From Dastarcus helophoroides (lineage: Eukaryota > Arthropoda > Insecta > Coleoptera > Bothrideridae): a stretch of DNA of 64,000 nt. Positions within the stretch are counted from its first letter, which is position 1. Each line of letters begins with the position of its first letter. Positions 15,101 through 27,100 of the stretch are shown in pieces. The translations under genes and the position numbers were made by a program. The notes beneath the pieces are model-generated. The model had not been told where the DNA came from, did not search any database, and saw nothing but the letters and a program-made list of their open reading frames with translations. The stretch spans positions 25,189,233 to 25,253,232 of the forward strand of contig CM053330.1 in the NCBI GenBank assembly GCA_028583605.1. The letters are read 5' to 3'.

Positions 15101-18100
15101 GCACGCGCCGTTTTATACAATACACCGATAAATAGATTTATATGTTCTGTATTATTGTATTTATTCTACATATACTTAGCTTTGGTTTGGAATGCACTTT
15201 CAAATCTCTTTCCAGAATATTGACACTGTGTCTCACTACCGTTTTAATAACTTTAAAGTCAACATTTCCATTCGCAACGGCCAAAATTTTGGTTTAATTG
15301 CGAGGCATAAAGACATCATGTACACACTAGTACCTCAATTCAATAAGATATTTAAAATTACTAATCATTTTGAAAAGTCAAAATTCCGAGAGGTATTCTA
15401 AATTAAAAAAAAATGAAACTCGAAATGTCGATAAAATGTCGATATTTCGCGTTTAGATTAGAGATGAAATGTTATGATAATAAGTAAGAATAGTGAAATC
15501 ATAGACGAAATTCAATAAATTCTGCATTTTAAAAAGAGTTTTCGGAAAATATAAAAATTTCAAGTTTAAACCCGAAATTTGGAGAAAGTAAAATTTTTGA
15601 AAACTAAACTCGAAATTAACTAAAGAGTTGAAATTTTGATTTTATAGTCAAAATTTTAGGCAAGAACAAAACAATTGCTTGTTGTCAATAATTCTTAGAA
15701 GAAATTTTGGACTTCCTACTCTCTACTTCATTTAAGAAGATATGTCACCAAAGAATTTTCCATATTTCCAGAATAGGCAGAACTAAAGACTTAGGGATCT
15801 TAATTTTTCACCCGAAAAACCTCCCGTTAGACATTTATTGAAAAGCTGCCTTTTGCGTTCAAAAAAACTTACATAACATGCTTCTCCTCGTCCCATCCGA
15901 GGATTTTGCTCAGTTCAAAGGCTCCGTGCGTCAGAGGTATCACGTTGAAATTGTAGATTTGGCAGGCATGCATGTAGTGCCCATTGTCGCCATCTTTAAC
16001 CGGAAGACGCACCAAAGCTTGGGAACCATTGTAGTTGAAAACTGGATCGAAAATCGCCTCCGTCCACCCGATGTGCTCCCTTTCAACGTGGAACTAAAAT
16101 ATAAACGTTTCAATTTGATCAAAAACTTTGAATCTAATACTGGTACGTACATCTGTGCAGTTGTAATTAAACTGAGCTTTGCAGGTGACGATCACTGAGA
16201 TGTTTTGGTTGCGATTGAGCCAGACGATCGCCACGCTGTTTTCACCGTGGAAGCTCACGCTTGTTACGTAACTTCCAAGGTTCACGGACTTCGTCGGTTT
16301 TAGTTCCACAGGAAACAGGAATTTTGGAGTGGTCAAGTTAACTATCCAAACTTTGGCTTCCGGGTTGGGTGTTTCAGCCTAAAACAAACAGGTTAAGCAA
16401 TTATGTTTACTTATCAAAGCCAAAGACTCACCTTTGGGTATCGAAATGACTTGATTTGGGGGTAAGTCGCTTTGTTGTTCTCGCTGTCGTACCAAGTGTA
16501 ACGGTATTCCCCCACGGCGCTGTCGTTAAAGCTCACGTAGGAGAGATAAACACCATCAGGGGAAAACCAGACCGCGTGAGACGTTTTCAGGATTTCGTGT
16601 TCGTACAACCAGTCGGGCACTCCGTTGTATATGGTGTTTTGTTGGCCCGAACTAGTTATTCTGCAAACTAGACTTTTTTCGACTTTGGGCTTGTAATAGA
16701 CGTCGTTGTTGTAGATGAAGGCCACCGCGGTCCCATCAGGTGACCAGGTGGCATATTGCAGATAAGGTGCCTCCGAATCCAGCTCGTTAGGCGATAGAGG
16801 TTTTATGATTCTGAAAAAAGAACACAAGACACTGGTGAATGAATGCTTTGCTTATGATGATCTCGATATTTATTTCGCTCTAAACCAGTGATTAAGGCCG
16901 TTTTTAGAGTCACGCGAGTAGCACCCGTCACCCGCGCGCGGGTAGGTAGGATACATTTGTTTGCAGCAAGTTATTTAGAATGGAACGGGTGGCCGCACGC
17001 GGGTGCGTCGCTGCAAACAAATGTATCCTACCTACCCGCGCGCGGGTGACGGGTGCCACCCGCGTGACTCTAAAAACGGCCTTAGGGATTATTGAATTGG
17101 GTTTGAAAATACTTCGGCTTGAAACTTCAACGTTAATAAATATTACCTCACAAATTCTAAATAGATTTTTGAGTGTTCAGATTATAAATTACCAAATCTC
17201 TTAGCTGTAATAATATTACTATATGATGTGGTGATGTAGAAACATTTTATTTTATCTAAAAAACGTTTTACTACTCTACTGGATTAATAATAATTATACA
17301 ATACGTATTTCACCTGCAGGACCAACATATCAAACGTACTAATCTAAATTTTTAGCTAAAGAAAATCTACAATTTGCACATGACGGAAGCAGGGACGAAA
17401 ACGTAAAATAAGGCACTTTTAGCTTAATAAAAACCCTAATCTAGTTTCAGTAAAAGTTACACGTCGAAATAAAATTTACTTTATCGAATTTCGAAGAGTT
17501 TTCCCCAACTTTCTGATATCGCGAGCGCTACATCTAACAGGATTAATAACGTTCGAAAAACTTCCGATATCCCTTATGAAAGCGTAATTTAGTTATCCAG
17601 TTCTTCGTCGGCCCTATCACAACTTTCGATATTTTGAAAGCCAATAATGCGCTCGTCTATTTTACGAATTTCTTCTGAGGAAATTCTTACCTTGTTTGCA
17701 CCTCGTATATGTGATACCTTGCCAACGTCGTATAATCGTAAACTTTTCTTCTGTCACTGATGAGAAGCACGTACCTGAGGTCATTGGTTATTTTAAAATC
17801 GACTGCGTCGTATTGCCTCTGAAAACAAAAAGATGAATGTCGAACGCAAAGGTTTCCGTCCCTGCGAACTTACGAATGTGGAATTCGTCATGATGACCCT
17901 GACAGTCAAATTGGCGGCATTATATAGGCTGATTCCGCCTTGGGAGTCCTTGTATATAAACTCGGCATCTGCAACAGAAATCGAGGTAAAGTGAAGGCGT
18001 CCCAAGTGGAAATTTTGGTTCTTTTTGATTTTCTACGATTTTAATTCTCACGTGTAATCTTGCTATTTAACTCTGTGTCACTTTCATTCTCTTTTGATGC

Positions 18101-21100
18101 TCATTTCTACCAGATATTTCTGTTTTTTTTAGCATGAGAAACTCATATTCAGTAACATTTAATATGAGTGATTAAGAGAAGCAAAAGATATCAAGCGTCA
18201 AGAGGCAGAAAATAGAAACATTAGACTAAAAAGAAGAATGAAAATTTCGACTCCAGATTGTAGGGTCAATAGAAAAATAAATAGATGGTCTGATAAACGC
18301 ATAAAAAAATATAAACAAATGATTCCCGTTTTTTGGTTTTTCCTTAGGGCCCCTGTCTGTTTCGTTTATTCATTTTATAATTAAACGCTTTTAAAATAAA
18401 ATAAAAAATATTTTCAAAAACGAAATATATCGAATAGCTACTGATCCAGAAATAAACAACGATTTGTAAATAAAACGTTTTGATTTCAATTTAAGCCAAA
18501 CCAAGTGAAGCAACAAGGAGATAAAAATTATCAAAGGCTGGTGTTTGAAGGCGACCTAAAGTGTGCAGACGCCTAATAAACGTCAGTCGAAGACATTTCA
18601 TTAGTTTCAAAGCTGAATTCAATCAGCGATTGAATCGGCGTCCGTCCAGCCCCAAACTTAATCGGAATTAAATTCGAACCCATCCAAACGCCGTTAATTA
18701 AAGACGTTAAATTCCACCCCTACCCCTCCTTTTAACATAAAATCCGATTTCGATTGGATCAATTTATATTTTATAATAATTGCTGATAGCGCCGGATGAA
18801 AAAGATCGGGGCCGAAGTATTGAATGTCGAAATCGATAACGTTACTAGGGCAACCGGAAATGTATGTACCGTAGGAGCGGTTGTAGAAAAACATGACTAG
18901 AGAGCATTGAAGGATAAAAATAGAACGTCTGATGGAGACGAGATGATGGAAACGAGTTTTTTTTTCGAACGCAAATGTTTGTTTTGGTGTTTCCCAGGTA
19001 GGGGACATAAAATCTGTGACTCACATGAGTCCTAAGACACGCATATCTGCCTTCTTCTAGACGATGAAACCTAGAACTCACCTAAGTTTCAAATTAAAGA
19101 TATTGTAACAAACTGTGTAATGTTGAATTTGTTATTATTTATTAGTAATCCGTAACGTGTATGAACTGCTGTAAATGATGAAATTAGGGAATTTATTATG
19201 CGTTCTAAGAAATGGTTATGGAATACTTGTCCGGGATGACTAATGCGAAGGTGTGCGCTCTAGACCTCTGTAGAAGTCGAATATTCTAGAAGGAGCGACC
19301 TGTCTAAATAGAGCTGAGTCATCCCTAAATTAGTTAGATGTTTAAAAATATATGAATAAATTTATGGATGTTAAATAAAAAACTTAAAAATTCATAGCGT
19401 TATTAATGTCGAACCGGTAACATCGGTGGATTCCCACGAACTTTGTTAGCACGACGAGTTATCATCTTGTGATGGTTTCAGTCTGTAGTAGCTGAAACAT
19501 TTTACAATAAATTCTGCCCTAAATACATTCAATTGAAATATTGTTTTCGTCTTTTCTTATTCCGTAAAATATGATTCAGTTAAACTTGTTTAGAGATCAA
19601 ACTTAATTAAACAAACCCAATTCTAGTGTTAGAAGGCAAAAAAATGTGTCTGAAGGAGACGAAGTGATAAGTAATATTTTAATTTAGTTTGCATCGTCTT
19701 TCAAAAAATAAATAAAATCTGTCTATTGTGGTGGCCAAGATAAGCTGATCTGTTAATTTGGGCGCATCAGGAATTAGAGGATTCCGACTTGCTAGAAACC
19801 TAACTCAAACATATTTGATTCTAGTCTAACATATCTAAGCAAGCACCAAGCACCCTTTGAAGATTGAAAGTTAAAAATAAAATGTCTGGTGGTTAAGTCT
19901 TTTGAAAATTTGACTAAGCATTTCCCGGGTAACGCGCATTCTCTATTTGGATCTCTTAAGCGAAGAAATTAACTATTTCAAAACTGTAGACGTTGAGAGG
20001 CACCGATTTACCTGAGATCCAAGTCCCATTGAATTTGGCAGGTTGCGGAAGCTTCAAAAATATATCTTCTAGGGAAGGCTTGTTTCCTCTATTTCTAGGC
20101 CCTTCCTCGGGAGGTGACACTAAGACTATGCTGAAGACGATTAATCCTAGGACAGCGACGATCACCAGGAGCGCTATGAAGATGCCCCTCCAGTTTCTTT
20201 CGCTTGGAGAACTAACCGCCAGTTCCTGAAACAAGAGAAAAACTGAAATCTTTAAGTTATTAACGTCAGAGCTCGATTAATGCTGGAAGCATTTCATAGT
20301 TTTAGGTGGATTGAAAACAATTTTTTAGCAGAATTGTCGTAAGGAACTATGTTTTTAGCTTATTTAAAGTATTTATTTTTAAAGATCATTTGTTTAAATA
20401 CCATACTATTATATGGCAAAAGATTCTTCTTAAATAACTTGATAATAATTCGTAACAAAACCTAATCGTGCCCAAAATATTTTTAATTACTAAAAAATCA
20501 TCCACTTTGAGCTGCAGCACTCGCTGCACACTCTTTAATCTACCCCTTCTGCAAGTATTTTTAAATGTAGAAAAAACTATGACAGAGCAAGAAGAATGTA
20601 TCACCAAAGCCATTCCAATTGCCATTATTGAGAATTGACTATGAGAGCCGTCTAGTTAAATATGTCCTACTAGCCTGCTCCGGTTTCGCCCGGGTGAACA
20701 AGGTCGTTCTGTGTATTTTTTCAAAATACCTTACTGCATTATTTCTGAGTATATTACTTCGTCATCGGTTCAAAATGTGTTAGCATTCGCTAATATTTAA
20801 AGGCACAATTAAGACAGACGGACCACTATTCCCTCTCTCTTACATTATTAACTTTTATACCAAAGTAACTAACAGATGTTGTATTTACGAGCAATAAGCG
20901 TTTCATTTTTTTAAATTTTAGTTTACGTAAAATTTATAACACTTGACATTCAAGTAACCCAATTTATAAAATTAGAACCAGAACCACCAAAGAAACGGAT
21001 CAGATTGATGCGGTTTATTTTTCAGATCTCTAGAACATCATTAGAAATAAACAAATCTATAAAGAAGTCGTCATTTCTGAAATCAGAAACATGAAATTTG

Positions 21101-24100
21101 TTACCTATGACAAATGAAAATATAAAAATTTCACCAACATTATTTTTGAAAACAGAGTTTTTGGGGTTATAAAAGAAAATTTTGGATTTTCAATTTTTTT
21201 TCTACAATGTACAAATTTTTTTATCATCCCTTTCGTAGAAACTAAATTGTTAAAATTGGCCAATAACGTTTTTAATTGTTATTTTTTCATGGATTCATTA
21301 CAAATAGTTTTAGGTTATAAAATGCATATTGAACTTTTTTGATATTAATTTCGAAACCCTATTTCATTCCCTTTTTACCTCTCTTAAAAAAATAATTTTC
21401 GAAAATCTTTTTTTGTTGTGCATTTAGATTATTTAGGTAACCTATAATCCAAATTTCACTTTTCTCTTTTCAATAGTTAAAGTTCTGTGTGGGTGAGTCA
21501 GTTAATCAATCAATCAAGTTGTCTCTCTTTAATATAGATTCACCCCCTTGGGGCTTGAATTTTCAGAATCGACCAAGGACACGTTTAGTTATTTCTTTTA
21601 TATATTCGTTACAGATAGAGTTTTCGATTATGAAACAAAATTTCGGATTATATAATTTTTTAATTTTTTTTCGTACTATTTGTGATTCTCTTTCATAAAT
21701 TATTTACACAGAATTTTGGATTATGAAATGCTTATATATTAATTACACACAGAGTTTTCGATTTCGGATTATATAATTTTTTCGATACCAATTGTTATAC
21801 TTCCTTTCTCTCTTAGAGTTTGATCTGTTGAAATCATCCAAATTAGTGTTTATATAGGGTAAAGTACCTTATTAAACTCTTAACGCCACCTGCGTTAAAC
21901 AGCTGAATCGATGTGTGTAGATGAGGTCAGCTCAGGAATTTTATAATAATTTCCGTCAGAATTCAGCAATTTCCCGCCTGTGTGTGTTGTGTGCAGTTTT
22001 CGCATAACATTACCATAGTTTTTGGCATATGTAACACTACTTACGAGTATTTAAAATTTACGTATTTAGAAACCTAAACCGGTACAGAGGTATTTTACAT
22101 AAATCTCAAAATAAAAAGAATCAAACATGTCTTTTTTGTTCAAGTAGGAAATTAACTGTAGACAATAAAAGCTTAAAGAATTAATCATAATAAGTAACAG
22201 GAAAAAAATAGTTTACAAAAAATTTACATGGAGAACAACAAGGACGATCTTCTGTTTCAATACATTTAAAGGCATATTTTAAGATTTCGAATTGAGTAAC
22301 GTTTTTAAGCACATCCGATTGTTCCTAGCAATATGCTTGTCATGTAGTAGTCGTAAAAAAATCATCAAAAAATTTTCATTTCGATTTTCATTATAAAATT
22401 TAACGCTTACAAATCCTGAGTTCTAATCTAACAGCATAACAGTTAAAGGACGATTTTTTTTGAACATTTGTTGTTGATTTTCATTACTCCAAAAATGAGA
22501 AGTCTATTTAACAAACCATTTTTACGAAATTTACATTCGTGGCTCCCTAAACATTTTTCAATCAGTATTCTAATAATTATTCGTCTTTTAAATATTATTT
22601 CGCCCAACATTTTTAGGCCTTGTGGTTATGTTCTTTTTTGAAAATTTTGTTGTCTACTACTAAGTTGCTACTAGAAAAAAAAAGATATATTTTTCTTTTT
22701 TATTTTGAATTATATCTTTGTAACGGTACAGAATTTTAAAAAATTAGTCATATAAGTTTTTTCTCCTTTTTACGTGAAGAATCCAAAAATGATTAAAACA
22801 CACATATTTCGTATTTAAAAAAACAAAGTTTGACTTCAACCTCAATTTCATGTTTTTACTGCAAATAATAAAAAAGATAAAAAGAGTGTAAATAATCCTC
22901 TTTTCTGTCATTTTTTTTCGAAAAATTAAAATATCTTTAAAACTATCAAAAATAGCAATAAACACGAAATAAAATGATTTTTTTAACTTTGTTTTTTACC
23001 AAATTTTGATTCCCTCTTTATCCCCTTAGAACTTGAATTATTATAACCGGCAAAACACTGATTTCGTTATTTCTTTCATAAATTATTTTCACAAAATTTC
23101 AGTTCATAAAATGCATAATTTACTTTGTTTCATACCAAACTCGAAATTCGATTTCACTCGCTTTTACGCCTTTAGGAGCTGAATTGTTAAAATCGGCCAA
23201 ATTCGGGTTCAATTTTTTTTTCTAGATTATTTACAAACATTTTTGGTTTTCAAATCCATTATAAGCTCTGTTCCATGCTAATTTCGAATCTTCATGTCAC
23301 CTTCTTTTTAACCACTTAAAGGACGAATTTTACAAAATCCCTTCTTATTACTTATCCACACCAATAAAGGAATCTTTTGTCCAAATTTCATGTTTCTGAC
23401 TTCAGTAGGTATGGCTGTGCGTTAATGATTAGGTTTTTTAGTCGATTAGCAGTTCTCTCTTCATAATATTAGTTACAAGTGTTACAAGTGTGCGAGTGTT
23501 AATGAATTTAATTTTTTATTAATAAACGATTAATTTTTGAGCAAAAATCCAAGAGAGGTAAAAGTTTTAAAAGTAAATGGGCAATCTAAGACCTATTGTA
23601 TTAAATAAGTTTCAGCAAAATAACTTAGAGGATGCTTATTTCAAACCCCTAAGAGAATAACAAATTTTTTGAAAATTTGCTTAGAAATTGCACACATATT
23701 AGTAGAAAATCTATGTAAAATTTGACTTATATTTGGTTTTCAAATTTTCCTTTTTTTTTCAAAGCGTTGAATGGCTGGGTTTCCTAAAGCGAACATTTTA
23801 CTGAAGTCAATTTTTGCAAACCGTCTTCTAGCTGCAGATTCACTGGTATAATTTGTTCTACTTCTTTTAAAAACACTCTGTACATGATAATTATTTTGAC
23901 TCGAAAACTTAATTAGAAAGATCTCATTGGTATTATATGATTGAATTTGTTCTAAGAGCATCGAATGAATCTTCCTAATTATGAAGTAACATATGACTAA
24001 ATTCGCTTTTAAAAGAAAGAATGAATACGCTCGAATTGAAAAGTATTTCAGGGGTAGCAGAATTTGCCCTAGAAGCTCAGAATTTGACCTAGGAGCACAT

Positions 24101-27100
24101 AATTAGTGTACATAATTAGTTGTTAATCATTTTAGGGATGACATATGATTGCATATATCATTAATAACTAATTTGTGTAAAATTATTAATTATTTCGGTG
24201 GTAACTTATGGATTTGTCTTAATAGCTCAGAATAATGTGCCGAATTATGAGAAACTTCATGGGTACCATTTGGTTGTGAATTTACTCCAACACTGAATGA
24301 ATGCGTCAACTGAGCAAGTTTTCAGGGGTAATTCTTGATTGAATTTGTCATAGAAACGCAGAACGGATTCGTAATTGTAAAAAATATCAACGGTCACATA
24401 TGAATGCTCTTTAGGACCTAGAATGAATAAAGATTTATTAATTTTTATAATAACTAAGCTAATTATAAATAATTTAATGGTAATGCAATGGCTGTAAATT
24501 TTCCTTAGCAACACGGAATTCATGTGCCAAATTATTAGAAACTTTACGAATGGCGTATTATTTACTCTGAAAATGGAATAGTATATTCTACAAAAGTTGT
24601 GGAATGGCGTATATTCCACACGAGCGAAAAGTTTGTAGCCCGAGCCGCAGTCGAGGGTTACGGTTTCGCGAGTGTGGAATATGCCATTCCAAACGTGTTG
24701 TAGACTATATTTTCTCTAACAAGATTACAGAAAAACTCCTAAATGTTCATAAAAATCTTTAAAATAGATTACAAATTAGCCAGACTTTCAATAAATACCT
24801 TAATTGTTACATGTAACCATAGCAACAAAAATAAATTACATGATATTCCACCCTAAAATGAACCTAAACGGCTTCTGATTTGTCGAAAGCCGTGCTAGAA
24901 TATTAATATTCTAAACGGTGTGTAGAATTACGAATATTCTGAACGGGTGCTGGAATGACATTTGTTCCATCACAATTTTTATGCATAGAATGTGGAGTTT
25001 CTTTAATAGTGTTAGAGAATAGTATATTCTACAACAAGTTATGGAAAGGCACATATTCCACACGAGCGAAAAGTTTGTAGCCCGAGCCGCAGGCGAGGGC
25101 TACGGTTTCGCGAGTGTGGAATATGCCATTCTAAACCTGTTGTAGACTATACTATCTCTAACAAGATTGTAGAAAAACCCCTAAATATTCATAAAAAACT
25201 TCAAAATAGATTACAATTCTGAAACATGACGCTTTAAATAAATACCCTAATTATTACAGGTAACTAGAGCAACAAAAACAAATTACTTTATATTTCGCCC
25301 TAAAATGAACCTAAACGGCTTCTGTTTCGCCGAAAGCCGTGCAGAATATTAATATTCTAAGCGACCTAAATGTTTCCGACCAATAAGAATAATTTAAAAC
25401 GGTGTGTAGAATATATTCTGAACGGATGCTGGAATGACATCTGTTCCATAACAATTTTTAGTGATAGAACGTGCAGTTTCTATGATAGTGTTAGAGAAAA
25501 TAAATTCCCCAATTCTGTCTATAACGCAAAAAAAAAATATTTCAGGGGTAACATATGACTCGATTTGCTCTATAAAAAATGTTCGTAATTAATGGTTATC
25601 TTGGAGGTAAAATATCACTGTAAATGTCCTTTTGTATAAAGTTATTAAATATTTCAAGGGTAACCTATAATTGGAAATTTGCTATAATAACACAGAATGC
25701 ATATGCCAAATTATTGCAAACTTCAAGAGGATCTGTGATTGTAAATTTATACTGAAATCGCAGAATGAGTACGCCAATTCAAGAAATGTTCAGGGATAAC
25801 GTTTCACTGAAATTGCCTCAGAAATATCGAATTAATCTACGAAAAAAATATGACAACATTTAGCTGAATTTGTCATAGAATTAATCTTTGTAATTATTAA
25901 TGAATTTCAAGGGTGATATTTGATTGCAAATTTGCTCCAAAATAATAATTACGTTTATTTAAGAAATATCTTAAGGGTATTATATACGTAGCCAGAGATG
26001 TCCTTAAAACGCAATATTAATGCTTATAAATTACAGGATTAGTTAATTAAAACCCTTCTAAGGATTACATTTTGCTAGATTTTCCCTAGAAACGCAGAAG
26101 ACTCTGGTCATTTAACCTTTCAAGGGTAACTTGTACCAGTTTCATCTAAAAATTTGAATTAATTTCCCTAATAAAATTATTAAATATTTAGGGGTAACAT
26201 ATATAACTGTAAAATTACCCTATTAATGTTTCAAAGTAATAAACTTCAAGAGTAATAATTGTAAATATATACAAAAATGCCAAATAAATGTGTTTTCAAG
26301 AGTAACATATGATTAAATTTGCCGGGAACATGGAATCAAATTTCGTAACTATAAAAAAACTAGGAACAAACATATGGTTAAGCTATCTAAGAAATATTTC
26401 AGGGGGAACATATGACTGGATTTGCCCTAGAAAAGCTTTTGTTAATGTTCGTAGTTGTTGATTATTTCAGGGGTAAGTTAATTTTTCTGAAACTTAAAAT
26501 TAGTTTCTGTAATTATTAAATATTTTGGGGATAACACCTTGTATGTAGCTATAAAATTGCCTTAGCAAAACAAAACTAATGTTCCAAATTACTAAAAACT
26601 TCAAAAGTAACACATGATTGCACAGTTATCCTTAAAATGTAGAATAAATGTGCCAACTCAGAATGTTTTCAGGGGTAAAATATGACTGAATTTGATCTAA
26701 AAATGTAACAGTTAACCTTCGTTACTATAAGAAAATCTCAGGGGTAACATAGGATTATAGATTAACTCCAAAATGCAAAATGATGGCTTTAGAAACTAAG
26801 CTGGAATTTCCATAAGAACGCAGTATTAATTGTCGTAGTTATTCAGGGGTAGGTAACATAAAACTGAATTTTCTTAAAATCATCAAATTAATTTGCGTGA
26901 TTAGTAAGTATTTCAGGGGTAATGTATAACTGCAAATCTACCCTGAAAACGTAGACTTAGTTAATCAAATTATTAGAAATTTCAAGGGTACCATAGGATG
27001 TGAATTTGACATAAAAACACTAAATGCATTTAAGTTCCAGCGTATGTATGATTTGATTTGCAATAAAAACGTAGAATTAAAAAAGTATTCGCAATTTAAA

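Noticed and set aside
15878..16198. 106-codon + strand frame
   Set aside because: It is antisense to DPP10-like coding exons 6 and 7, whose minus-strand frame has clear family motifs and splice sites.
18694..19081. Overlapping minus-strand frames as an extra DPP10-like exon
   Set aside because: Exons 2 and 3 already join in phase with continuous family sequence, leaving no room for an exon here.
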